DNA of 64,000 nt from positions 34,270,832 to 34,334,831 of the forward strand of contig NC_063172.1 in NCBI RefSeq assembly GCF_023159225.1, given 5' to 3'. A program made the translations under genes and the position numbers. Every line of letters begins with the position of its first letter. The first letter of the stretch is position 1. Positions 35,538-46,792 of this stretch are shown in pieces. The notes beneath the pieces are model-generated. The model saw nothing but the letters and a program-made list of their open reading frames with translations, did no database searches and had not been told where the DNA came from. This DNA comes from Perognathus longimembris pacificus. Its lineage: Eukaryota > Chordata > Mammalia > Rodentia > Heteromyidae.

Positions 35538-35975
35538 GTCCTTGTCCTTGAACTCAGGTTCTAGGCACTGTCAATAAGCTTTTTTTTGTTTTGTTTTGTT
35601 TTTGGCCAGTCCTGGGCCTTGGACTCAGGACCTGAGCACTGTCCCTGGCTTCTTCCCGCTCAAGGCTAGCACTCTGCCATTTGAGCCACAGCGCAGCTTC
35701 TGGCCGTTTTCTGTATATGTGGTGCTGGGGAATCGAACCTAGGGCCTCGTGCATCCGAGGCAGGCACTCTTGCCACTAGGCTATATCCCCAGCCCTCAAT
35801 AAGCTTTTTTGTTCAAAACTAGTGCTCTGTGACTTGAACCATAGGTCCTCATCTGAATTTTTGAATTAGAGAAAGAGTCTCATGGACTTTCCTTTCCCAG
35901 GCTATCTTTGAACAATGATCCTCAGACCACAGCCTCCTAGTAGCTATAATTATAGGTGTAAATCACCAGTGCTCA
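35535..35975 (-). mobile_element. B1-headed SINE with Geo module, split by a nested SINE
   Basis: 35535-35580 (CTGGTCCTTGTCCTTGAACTC) and 35811-35975 (TGACTTGAACCATAGG, CAGCCTCCTAGTAGC, TAAATCACCAGTGCTCAGC) are the two pieces of one older copy. Confidence 0.78.
35586..35795 (-). mobile_element. IDL-Geo SINE nested in an older SINE, 15-bp TSD
   Basis: T-rich tail, Geo and IDL parts very similar to the copy at 4193 (both share TTCTTCCCGCTCAAGG and CGTGCATCCGAGG-type variants). The direct repeat TCAATAAGCTTTTTT lies at 35571-35585 and 35796-35810. Confidence 0.92.
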
Positions 35976-36938
35976 GCAAATATGTACTTTTAATTATGAT
36001 TGGTTTTAGTTGATATTCAGCTTTTTAAAGTTGATATTTCAACTTTTCAGAAGTGAAGCAGGGAAGTCTGTCAGCTGTGTACCATAAATTCTTTGTATTT
36101 CTAATCTGTGTTTAATAGGTGAAATTAGAGACAAATTGCGAGATGTGCCTTTTTTTTTGAAAGCTGTACACATATTAAATGGATGTTTTCTAACTAACTG
36201 GAACAAAACTGAAAGGTAATCTTTATCTTTTAGATAAAGATGATTTTAGAAATCTAATAGAATCCATGTGTATTTTACTTTGGTTATTTATAAAGTAGTA
36301 ACCAGAGATGAATATAACTATGATTCCAGAGTAAAAACAAGGTAAAACTGGTATTGAAAAGAGAAAATCATTTCAGTTCATGGCAAATCTTCTTCCAAAA
36401 GGATTACCTACTGTAATTAGTCAATCTCAACCTTTTTTCTGCTTCTCTCTCTGTTATCTTTCTCTCTCTGTCCGTCTCTGTCTTTGTCCCTGTCCCACAA
36501 ATAGGTATCCCAGTCGAACCTGACCTGCCGTTCTCTAAGTCCAAAATCTTGAGACGTTTGTGTATGTGTGTGTGTGTTGTGTGTGTGTTCAAATGATCCA
36601 GTTTAAAGTAAAAGAAAGGAATATTTTTAAATCATGAAATTTATAGGGCAACTGTTTATATAGGAAAAATTATATTCTACGAGCAAGTGAAGAAATAAAG
36701 GTTGAAGTTCCTATTCTCAATTCAATTAGTTGTAATTTATGACTTCTTACAATAATCATTCTAGATCTTTTTATCTCTAATCATTGAGTTTGTTGATGGT
36801 TTTATCCTTTAGAAGACATACAAAACTTAATTCTGTACACTCTGTGCTTTTAATGAATCTCCTAATTACTTTTAAACTTCAGGAGTAGTCTTAGTAGTTA
36901 CCACAAGTGTTTCCTCATATATTCTCCTGTCTCTTCTG
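35976..36938. other. Unique intron DNA with a short (TG)n at 36553-36590
   Basis: No gene recognised. The pyrimidine-rich run 36430-36500 and the TG repeat are simple sequence. Confidence 0.5.
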
Positions 36939-36949
36939 ACATCACTGTG

Positions 36950-38036
36950 GTTTTTTTTTTTATTTACTTATGTAATATTGTCAAAGTGATGTACAGAGAG
37001 GTTACAGTTTTATACGTTAGGCCTTGGTTACATTTCTTGTACTGTTTGTTACCTCCTCCCTCATTCCCCCCTTCCCTTTTCTCTCTCCCTCCATGAGGTG
37101 GTTAGTTGGTTTATACCAAATGGTTTTGCAAGTATAGCTTTTGGAGTCGTTTGTCTTTTTCTCCTTTTTCTCTCGATTTTGACATTTCTTTTCACTTCCC
37201 TAGTACTAATACCAGTATATACAGTATCCAGTGTACTCAGATAAGATACAGTGATAGCACCAGGACAACCACAGGAAGGGGATACAAGAGGATCATCAAC
37301 AATAGAAGCTACGGTTTCACATGACATATTGAAAGTAATTACAACAGTGATATAACATTCGTTTCCATAACATGGAGTTCATTTCACTTAGCAGCATCTT
37401 ATGAATTCATAGTGACTAGCCTAAACCTATGCTAATTATTCCCTGTGAGGGAGACCATAAGAGTCCATGTTTCTTTGGGTCTGGCTCACTTCACTTAGTA
37501 TATTTTTTTCCAAATCCTTCCATTTCCTTACGAATGGGGCAATTACATTCTTTCTGATAGCGGCATAACAGCCCCCTCAACAAGTGGGCCAAAGACTTAA
37601 AAAGAGACTTCTCTGATGAGGAAATGAGAATGGCCAAGAGACATATGAAAAAGTGCTCTACATCACTGGCCATAAAAGAAATGCAAGTCAAAACAACATT
37701 GAGATTCCACCTTACCCCAGGAAGAATGTCCTTTATCAAGAAAACTAACAATATTAAATGTTGGAGGGGATGTGGCCAAAAGGGAACCCTACTTCATTGG
37801 TGGGAATGTAAACTGGTTCAGCCACTCTGAAAAGCAGTATGGAGATTCCTCAGAAGGCTAAACATATGACCCAGCAGCCCCACTTTTGGGCATCTACCCC
37901 AAAGACCACAAACAAGAACACACTAAAGCCACCAGCACAACAACAACAATGTTCATCGCAGCACAATTTGTCATAGCTAAAATATGGAACCAACCCAGAT
38001 GCCCCTCAGTAGACGAATGGATCAGGAAAATGTGGT
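36950..38036 (-). mobile_element. Twin-primed L1 insertion (3' end minus, 5' part inverted) with 11-bp TSD
   Basis: 36950-37570 is an L1 3' UTR and ORF2 terminus on the minus strand with the poly(A) as T-run 36951-36960. 37571-38036 is the immediately upstream ORF2 segment in + orientation, encoding KRDF..., the cysteine region (CWRGC) and ending at W-I-R-K-M-W-Y. ACATCACTGTG flanks the whole at 36939-36949 and 38037-38047. The + strand part is open for about 69 residues (37624-37830). Confidence 0.92.
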
Positions 38037-38047
38037 ACATCACTGTG

Positions 38048-38995
38048 TTTTGAAAAAAAGCTTTTCATTTTTGACTACCATCCTAATTTATCCTAATCAG
38101 TGCTATGAGTTTTCCTGTTTGCATATAGGAATTTTAAAAACTCCAATCTTGTCTTTCAATTCAAGAGAATGAGTAATATTGTGCCTTTCTTAGGTTACTG
38201 CTTCCCTTTCTGCAAAACTTGAACAATAACATATATCACTCAAACTTTGACCCAGGAGAGCATTTTCCACCTTTCTTTTAGTCACCTCTAATGATAGCTA
38301 GAATATAGCAGCTGATGCCAAATAGTATAAAGAGCTATCTATAAACATTGTAAAAGTTTAAATGGCACATTCAGTTTTGTAATTTTTGAACTAGATAACC
38401 CCCAACTCATGACCAGTAGCTTAACCCTAATAGTGCCATAGTCTCATGACCAGGTGGACAGTCTCAAAGTTTGGGAGCAATTCAGACATTGTTTCTTAAT
38501 AGTTGTTACTTAATGAAAAAGATAGGGCATTATTCCAAAATCCGAGCAACTACTACTCTCTTTTTTATTGGGATCTGCTAAAGACTTGGCTTATTTTTAC
38601 TTCATAGGTAGCCTGAGACACTTCCACTCTGCTATATCATTAGCTCCAAGAGGTAGGGGTAGGTTACATAGCAACTTATTATACAATCTTTTATTGGTGT
38701 TGAACCCTACTCAACACCAGTTACTTTGTGGGCAGTTCTACACATCATCTATGTTAATAATGCCAGTTTGCGGGCAGGTCCTTGTAATCACATCAACTCA
38801 GGATGTGGAAATCACCTTAGAGGAGAAGTTAGTGAGACATCATCTCAATAAAAGAAGCTAGATATGGTTATGGTCATTTTTAATGTAGATGATGGCTACA
38901 TAATTGTTTTGATGGTATTTAGCATCATTCCTTCCCTTCAATCAGTCTCTTCTTGCTTGACTCCTCCTTTCAAGTAATCTACCTTTTATAATCCT
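38048..38995. other. Mostly unique intron DNA with a possible B1 relic
   Basis: 38776-38866 (TCCTTGTAATCACA...GTGAGACATCATCTCAATAAAAG) resembles a degraded + strand B1 end. A 97-codon + frame at 38568-38861 has no recognisable domain and overlaps this relic. Confidence 0.4.
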
Positions 38996-39831
38996 GTCAT
39001 ATCGATATCATTATTATCATTTAGGCCTAGATTCTACATTTGAGTAACAACATTCTATATATGTCTCTCACAATTTCTAGTTCCATTCTTTATGTCTGAC
39101 TAATACTCCATTGTATATATATGTACTACTTTTTCTTTATCCATTCATCATTATGGACCAAGGGTGATCATTGGATATATACCTGAAAGTAGTAAAGGAA
39201 AATCATATAATAGTCTCATTTTCAGGGTTTTGATGAACCTCTATACTGATTCTCTTAGTGATGTGACTAATTTATATTCTCTACTACCAACAGTATATAA
39301 CTGTTCTACTACTATATCTCATTAACCTTTTTTAAAAGGTTACTTCCCTTTCTATTGCATGGAATAAATTTGCCATCCTGGGTATTAGCTATTCATTAAA
39401 AATGTAATGGAATTAATGGTTTATCCATCTTGTTGTAGGCTATGCTTGATTAGGAGACTGTCTATCACTAGTGTCATAATAATTAAGAATGTAATATTTT
39501 CTTGAGTCATTTTAGGTGAGATACATGAACCTAGAAGTTTGTCTGTCCATTTTTTCCATATTTTCTTTTTTAAATAAATACAAGTTTTTGAACTATTCCC
39601 TGAATTTCATTAATATTCATTGTGATACCCCTTTATCTTAAATTTTATTAAGTTAGATCCTCTGTCTCTTTCTTATCATTAGTTTTGCTAAATATTAGTT
39701 AATGTTATTTATTTTTTCAAAGAAACAATATTTTAACTCACTGATTCTTTCTATTTTTTATTCCCTACCTAATATTTATTATTGCTTGCCACCAACTAAT
39801 TTTGGGTTTTGCTAGGTTCATTGTTTTTATT

Positions 39832-40073
39832 TGGGGGGGGGGGAGGGTCATGTGGCTTGAACTCAGGCCCCTGGGCGCTGTCCCTGAGTTCCCTTACTCC
39901 AGGCTAGTGTTCTACCTCTTGGAGCCACAGCCGACTCTGGTTTTCTGGTATTTAGTTGAAGATTAGAGTCTCAAGGTTTTTTCTGACCTGGCTGGCTTTG
40001 AACCTCAAAATCCTTATATTTTAGCCACCGGAGTAGCAACCATTAGAGGCATGAGCTACAGGCACCTGGCTTT
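39832..40073 (-). mobile_element. B1-headed SINE with Geo module, G-rich end
   Basis: Starts with a G-run instead of poly(T). Then GGCTTGAACTCAGGCCCC, TCTTGGAGCCACAGCCG, TTAGTTGAAGATTAGAGTC and GAGCTACAGGCACCTGGC. Inserted in the L1 relic. Confidence 0.8.
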
Positions 40074-40647
40074 GCTAGTTATTTTTAAGAGCTTGAGGTA
40101 TAGTGTTAGGTTGTTTAATGTCTCTCCGAGTTTTTTATTTTTTAATATAGATGCCTACAGCTAAATTTTTTTCCACTTAGCAGTGCCTTATATTTTTGTA
40201 ATTTTGTTCTCCTTTTCCTTTTCATTTATATTTTATAAAATCCTATCTCATTTCTTTGACCACCATTTGATTGCTCAACTGTGCATTTTTCTGTGTTCTT
40301 GTGGTTGAATATTTTATGACATTTTTTTGGTGTTCATTTAGTTTTATAGCAATGCCATTTTGGTAAAAATAGAGGACGTTATGTAAATTTTCTTGAATTT
40401 ATTGACTTGCTTTTTACATGTTAACCTATGGCTTATTTTGGAGAACATTCTTAGCAGCTGAGAAGAATGTTTATTCTGTATCTATTTGGTGTAATGTTCT
40501 ATAAATGTGTGATGAGATTATCCGATCTATGATGTTCTTTAATTCTGAAATTTATTGACTATTTTGTCTGAATTACTATCTACTTCAAATATTTTCCATT
40601 CTTTCACCCTAAAATGAGTTGCATTTCTTTTTCCTTTTCTGACTTTG

Positions 40648-40890
40648 TTTTTGTTTTTGTTTTTGCTGGGCTTGTGGCTTGAACTCTGGGCCTGGGCATT
40701 GTACCTGAGCTTCTTTTGCTCCATTGCTCTACCATTTGACCCACAGTGCCACTTCTGGCTTTTTCTGCATAGTTTACTGGAGATAAGAGTCTCATGAACT
40801 TTCCTGCCCAAGCTTGCTTGAAACTTTGATCCTCAGATCTCAACCTCCTGAGTAGCTAGGATTATGAGTGTGCGCCACACTGACACCCTT
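40648..40890 (-). mobile_element. B1-headed SINE with Geo module
   Basis: GTTTTT-repeat tail, GGCTTGAACTCTGGGCC, CATTTGACCCACAGTGCC, TTTACTGGAGATAAGAGTC and TCAACCTCCTGAGTAGCTAGG. Inserted in the L1 relic. Confidence 0.82.
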
Positions 40891-41639
40891 ATAGATAGAA
40901 AATGATCTGATCTTTTGTTGTATAATTGTTGACTTTTTGAGGAGTCAGGTTGCCTTTTTCTTTTTTTTTAATCACATTTTATTGATTCTACATAAGAATG
41001 AATACCTCTGAAGCTAAGTTATTGGTGGAAGGTTTTAATAATTTGTTAGTTTTTCAGGATATTTTCATTGTTTTGCCAGGTATGAGAAGGGATAAATGGA
41101 TTTACTATTTTTCATCATTGGAATAAGCCCATAGCTAAATAATAACACATCCTTTTTTCTTTTATAGAACTACTACATAAAAAGCATGATTGGGAAAACC
41201 TAGGTATTTAGTGTGGTTGGTCTTACAGAGAAATGTGGATTTGACAAACTACTGCCTATGATCTTAACTTATGTTTGATATATAGTAGTAAGGATTTTAT
41301 GAATGTTGATTTTCTTCTACCAGCAACCCAGAATTGCCACATATGTGGACAGAAAGCTATGAACTCTGCTTCCAAAGTTATTTGATTTTCTTTGTGTTTG
41401 TTATTTTTTGCAAATGTGTTGATAAAAGTATAAAGTATAAAATATATTTTTAATTCAAAAAATAATTTTATAGATATTGGTGAATGGTTTTGAAACATTC
41501 ACATATCATTTGACCCTACCTCATCCACTAAGTTACTTCCAGCTGTTCTCTTATTTCTCTGTGTGCAGAAGACAGTATCTCCTTCAGACAAGCAGAGCTG
41601 AGAATTATTTTTAAATATTTAAGCATCTTCACAATATTT

Positions 41640-41947
41640 TAGCAGTGTTTCAACTCAGGGCCTCATATTTACTGGGCAGATGCTCTGCCACTTGAACCAT
41701 GCCACACCCCTTCTTTTCATCTTCTTCTGATCATTTTTGAGGTAGGATCTTGAGTTATGCCTGGCCTGTGACCCTCCTACTTATTCTTTCCTGTGTCACT
41801 GAGGACAGCAGGCAAGTGCCACTGCAGCCAGCTATGGATTGAGATGCAGTCTCACAAACTTTTATGCCCAAGCTGGCATGAACTATGATCTCTCAATTTC
41901 TTCATCCCAGGTGGCTAGAATTGCAGGCTTGAGCTACTGCACCTGGA
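41640..41947 (-). mobile_element. B1-dID-like SINE plus an extra B1 unit, antisense
   Basis: 41645-41710 is an ID-like unit on the minus strand (GTGGCATGGTTCAAGTGGC...) joined to a B1 unit up to about 41835 (CAAGTGCCACTGCAGCC). A second B1-like unit follows to 41947 (GGCTTGAGCTACTGCACCTGG). Confidence 0.55.
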
Positions 41948-42507
41948 TACATTTTGATAATTTTTAAGAGAAGTTTTATATACAGACTTAGTTCAGCTCT
42001 GGAGTATTTAAATAGATAGACTACCATCAGGACTGCCTTGACTCAAGTCTTGGTACAACTGCACTCTGGGAGCTCTACCCTGGGGATGCACCCTGTCCAA
42101 GTCTTGGTGCCAGTGAAGATCAATTGCAATCCCTAACACATCTTTAAAAGTCAATTGAAACCTCTATGTAGCAAGTAAAATTATACACAAAAAGAAATTA
42201 TATTCATTATAGGGAACACTTAATATGTAAAAAAAATTTAAGAATTGTATCCATGTATAGAACAAAGGGTCCAAGGGTATATATAATCACTTAGGCCAGA
42301 CATGGCTGGTGTGCTAACCTCTGGGCCAGCCCTTTGTCTTTGATCATGCATGAAGTTGAAGTCAGAGGCCGAAGGAAAGCATGACTATAGCATGAACGGG
42401 CTTTATGGGTGGCCACAACATAGACCAACTATCAAAAATATAAGGAGTAAATATTAGAAGCAAAGACTCATTGCTTACAGTGTGCTAACCATAAAGAACC
42501 ATTAATC
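41948..42507. other. Unique intron DNA
   Basis: No gene or repeat recognised. Confidence 0.4.
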
Positions 42508-42518
42508 AAGAATTTTGA

Positions 42519-42736
42519 GGGCTGGGGATATGGCCTAGTGGCAAGAGTGCCTGCCTCATATACATGAGGCCCTGGGTTCGATTCCCCAGCACCACATATA
42601 CAGAAAATGGCCAGAAGTGGCGCTGTGGCTCAAGTGGCAGAGTGCTAGCCTTGAGCAAAAAGAAGCCAGGGACAGTGCTCAGGCCCTGAGTCCAAGCCCC
42701 AGGACTGGCAAAAAAAAAAAAAAAAAAAAAGAAAGA
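42519..42736 (+). mobile_element. IDL-Geo SINE, youngest-looking copy
   Basis: Head GGGCTGGGGATATGGCC, B box GGGTTCGATTCC, linker ACATATACAGAAAATGGCC, Geo GCTGTGGCTCAAGTGGCAG and GAGTCCAAGCCCC, then an uninterrupted A21 tail and (GAAA)n. Direct repeat AAGAATTTTGA at 42508-42518 and 42737-42747. A good type copy for the family in this window. Confidence 0.95.
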
Positions 42737-42754
42737 AAGAATTTTGAATCTAGC

Positions 42755-44690
42755 TCAGTTATTTCTTAAATTAAAAAAACTGAGAACTAAGACACCGAGA
42801 TAAACATAAATTGAGATAATTCGTCAAAAGATTTACCAAATAAGAAATACCTTATTTCCAACTGAAATGAAAGCATAGAGGAAGGAACTTGAATCATCAC
42901 ACACAAAAATAACATGAGCAAAAGTAAATTAGTACCTGTAAATGCATAAAAATAAAATAAATTTAAATGTCTTTTATATTATTTTTTCTTATTCTAATTT
43001 AAAAGATATTTGTATCAACAATTATGCTATATCAAGGATTTAAATTTATTTATATACAATATGTGTGACAATATCCTGAAAAAGAAGGAATGAGTCATGT
43101 ATTTACATACTATTGAAATCAATTTGGCATTAATGAAAACAGTGGGAAAGGAACTGATGAACAAAATGGCTGCAGCTACACAGAAAAAAAGCCAAACATG
43201 CATTTTTTGTCATTAGTTATGGGAAGTGAAAATGAATTAGTCATTTAAAAGGTAGAAGATAGTATATGGATAGGAAACATGATTTTTTCCTAACAGCACC
43301 CTTTAAATTCAAGTCTCCAAGTACTTGCCAGATTACAAAATAAGAAAAGATATACTAGCAAAACTGTTTCCAAAGAACCAGTGTGACTATATGAACTTAT
43401 TTTGAACAAACTATGATAAGCTAGTTGAGATACAAGACATTTTTTAGTAAGAAGACTAATTCTTCTGGAAGAGATATCAAGAAGATCCTTCAGACTATGT
43501 ATTTGTCTGTTAAGCAATCCTCAACAAATTTAGGTGAATTGGAAACTTATACTATTTTTTCTCTAATATGATAGACTGAAATTAGAAATTGCTCACTGAA
43601 GAAATTTGTATAGAAACCAAATTGAAAATATGTTCATTACCAGTACCTTTGTAAATAACTGAAAAAAATAAGGTAACTACCTTGTATCAAGTTAAAATAA
43701 TTCATACTATGTCATAAAAGTTACAAGATACAGTGAGAACACAGTCATATAACCTCAAAATGTGCACCTGGTAAAGAGTATTGTAAAGAATAAAAATTTT
43801 AAATCAATAATGTAATTTTCTGTGAAGACCTGCTAGAACATGAAGCTCAAACTTAAAGTCAAGATAAACAGAAGGAAGGAAATAATATTAGAGTAGAAAG
43901 AAATAGAAAAATAAATCAACAACCAGGAGCTTATTATAAGAAAGATCAAAACTGTTGTAGAACCTTTAATTAAATTAACAGAGATAAGAAACTCAGAATG
44001 ACAAACACTCGGAATGACCTTACCGAAATAAAATGGACTATAAGATATTATACTAAATTATAAGTATTCCAAAACATTTTAAAAATGTACATAAAACATA
44101 CCAAGTGACAGTAGTATTAATATTGTCCGTGGGAATGTAAAAAGGTGAAAATATACACTTGAAATAATGTTTGTCAAGCAGTTTTTCAGAGTTAAACATA
44201 CATTTATTCACCAGACTCACAAGTTCCATCCCTAGATAAAGGAAAACAATGTCCCCATAAGAATTTATACACTTGTACTCTAGTTAAACTTTCCAAATGG
44301 AAAATAACCAAAATATACTTATGGAAATGAATTAATAAACTCAGATTCCTTTTTACAATTTAATACTACTCAGCACTAGAGAAGAATGCACTGCTGAAAC
44401 GTACAACTTGAATAAATCAAAAAGACTATGTTAAAAGAAAGAAGATATCACCACTTCAATGCCTCATTGTTGAAAGTTTGTCAAAGCTTTATAAATGGAC
44501 AGTTACTTGGTGGTTGCTGGAGTTATTAATGTAGAGAGTGGTGACTACATGGTTGTTTTGAGTGACCTTCTATATCTTATATATAATATGGTGGCAGTTA
44601 CATAAATTTATGAATGTGCTTAAATTCATAGAACTGTACAGAGGAAAAAGAAACTAAATTCCATTACATGAGAAAAATTTAAAGAATATT
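42755..44690 (+). mobile_element. Ancient L1M relic, sense orientation
   Basis: 43890-43990 matches sense ORF2 (GAAATAGAAAAATAAATCAAC, CCAGGAGCTTATTATAAGAAAG, ATTAAATTAACAGAGATAAG). 44130-44660 matches the ORF2 end and 3' UTR (GGGAATGTAAAAAGGTG, TGGTGGTTGCTGGAG, GAACTGTACAG). Much of the RT domain between them is deleted. No open frame. Confidence 0.65.
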
Positions 44691-45737
44691 ATAGAACTCC
44701 TCTGGAGGAAGAAAGCATCCATCAGTTGATCAGGAATATGGACATGAAGAAGAAAGGCTTTGTTACCTAAACTACATAGGGACTTCTGTATTTGAAAGTT
44801 TTACAATCATATAAGCATAGGTATCTGTCCTGAAGCAATAAAAATTCAAATGATGGAAACCTGTTTGGACACAATGAAAGTCTCTAGTTTCGATTGTAAT
44901 GGATTTAATAGCTGCCCCTCTATACTTATTGTTGGATATCATAGTAAGAATAATATCAAATTAATTACAGATACACTGTTCTGGAAAAGTACCAAGTATC
45001 CAATAAATACATTTCAGTCTGCTTTGTGGCAAAATGTTGAATGATTGTACAAAGGGCATTGTGTTTATAGTAATTATTTGTTTATTTTTTCTCCATTGCA
45101 CCCAGAAATCATAATACAAAATATACAAGGGGAAAAAGGACTTTCTTTTTCAGTTCCTATCTGTAAACTTTAAACATCTTTTTAGATTTTCATTAGAGAA
45201 GTTCTTTGTAACCCCGAGTAAAAGCACTTCATATGTCATCAACTTTCACTATTCTAAACTGTTTATAAGCAGGAATAATGACATAAGCAATTTTGACTGT
45301 TCAGATAGGAAGTGAATGAATACTTGCCAAGGCTTTTTTTGGAAAAATTAAATGTTGTTAATTTAACATGAATCTGAGTCATATTTTCATACATATTACT
45401 TATTCCATAATCTAAATTTAGGTAATTTGATATAGATTCATAAAATTGGTTCATTTCTGGGTCATTAAACCCCATCAAAAATAATATTTATTGAACATCC
45501 CTTAGATTGAGACAGACTGCTATATAACAACACTTCTGAACAGATATTTCTCCCTGTAAAAATTAATAATACATAACTTTTCAGCCAGTTTTATGTGTTT
45601 AATGAACACATCTATATCATTCTTACATTAAGCCAGTCCATTTGATGCACTTTTCTGCCTTCTCTGATTCTGAAAATTTGTGTCAAATTTTAAAGATACT
45701 TTTGAGTCTGTAGCAGATGCATTATAAATTAAATTTA
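44691..45737. other. Unique intron DNA
   Basis: No gene or repeat recognised. Confidence 0.45.
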
Positions 45738-45940
45738 TCTGGACATTGGTGGCTCACAACTATAATTCTAGCTACTCAGGAGGTTGAGATCTGAGGATCA
45801 CGATTCAAAGCCAGCCCCAGCAGGAAAGGCCATGAGACTCTAGTTAACACCAGAAAACCTGAAGTGGTAGGGCACTAGCCTTAAGCCAGAGTTCAGGGAT
45901 AGCACTCAGGCCTTGCAAGTTGCACAACCAAATAAAAGAA
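45738..45940 (+). mobile_element. B1-headed SINE with shortened Geo module
   Basis: GGACATTGGTGGCTCACAAC head, GGTTGAGATCTGAGGATCACG, CCAGAAAACCTGAAGTGGTAG (part of Geo A-box region deleted), then CCTTGCAAGTTGCAC. Confidence 0.78.
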
Positions 45941-46706
45941 GAACTAAATTTAATTTCACATTAAATTTTTATGTGCCGTTTACATCAACTGTTTTGCTAT
46001 TTATTTCAGTGTGAGGAAGATGTGGAAACTAAATTTATGAAGTATATTATTTAGGGAAGGGCAATGTTTAGGTAAGTTGAATTTGGAGAACTGATCTTTG
46101 AAAGAAAAGGGAGTAAAGTAGAAACAAGAAAGTAAAATAATAATTTGAAATCTTCAGAAATTATCTTGTCACCTTTTATTTAGTAATATTTTTAGATCCT
46201 CTATTAAGTAGAAATAAAAGTTTAATTCATGTTTTTCTAATAAATTTCTTCACAAGTGTCTTAGAGAGTATTTCTCAAATTTGAATATGTATTGTATTTA
46301 CAATAAAATAAGTGTGCAATTATTGATATATTAGTCTTTAATGGTTGAGGTAAAATTAGTATTACTTATTAATAAGATTGTACATGTATTCATTTATTTA
46401 TGCAGTTATTTCTAAATGCTTCCAAAGATTTTACTGTCTTTAAAATTCTTAGTCTTTTAAAAAAGTTATTATCTTGTTTTGACATTCATTGCACATCAAA
46501 TCAAAGACGTTTGTCAAGTCTTCTTGCTGAAAAAGTGAGGGGTTGACTTTTGGATGACAGGTTTATGGTAATCACAACTGGGAACTACTTTGCAACTTTC
46601 TGTCCCTGTTTTACTCTGTTTAAACATTCTTTGACATTTCATAGATGACTGTTCAACTTGAATTATATTTAATCATAACTCATTGTTTGAAAATATTTCT
46701 TTCTAG

Positions 46707-46792
46707 GTAAACAGGATTATAAAAAAACCAAACCTATTTTACGAGCAACCAAATTAAAAGCAGAAGCCAAGAGAACAGCAATAGGCATAAAG
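46707..46792 (+). CDS. TRIQK: TRIQK coding exon 2 of 3 (rest of Gly21 to Lys49)
   Basis: Middle coding exon, 86 nt, bounded by the acceptor TTTCTTTCTAG ending at 46706 and the donor GTAGAT starting at 46793. It enters in phase 1 (GT completes Gly21) and leaves in phase 0 after Lys49. It supplies K22, completing the second motif Q19-I-G-K22, and the whole third motif Q23-D-Y-K26, so the three QxxK motifs are tandem and contiguous over residues 15-26. Residues 26-49 are strongly basic (K26, K27, K29, R33, K36, K38, K42, R43, K49) and should face the cytosol by the positive-inside rule. The length is not a multiple of three, so skipping this exon would shift the frame before the membrane helix. 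Intron 1 within the CDS is 18.3 kb (28419-46706). Confidence 0.95.

Larger units (their letters stand above)
39000..41150 (-). mobile_element. Ancient L1 ORF2 relic, antisense, carrying two SINEs
   Basis: GACTAATACTCCATTGTATATA, AACCTCTATACTGATTCTC, TTAGTTTTGCTAAATATTAG, TTTTTTCAAAGAAACAATATTTT, AAGAATGTTTATTCTGTATC and GGTGTAATGTTCTATAAATGTG follow antisense L1 order. No open frame. Confidence 0.65.

Noticed and set aside
36100..36240. A possible cryptic exon (acceptor TTTAATAG and donor GTAATC with a short open stretch between)
   Set aside because: Poor pyrimidine tract, poly(T) inside, and no known TRIQK exon there; not enough to call.
37624..37830. A + strand coding frame in the TRIQK intron
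   Set aside because: It is the inverted ORF2 part of the twin-primed L1.
38568..38861. A 97-codon + frame as a possible gene or pseudogene
   Set aside because: No recognisable protein; its end overlaps a B1-like relic.
42519..42600. A functional tRNA gene at the ID-like head
   Set aside because: A and B boxes are present, but it lacks a closed cloverleaf and is followed by the Geo module and a poly(A) tail, so it is a SINE.
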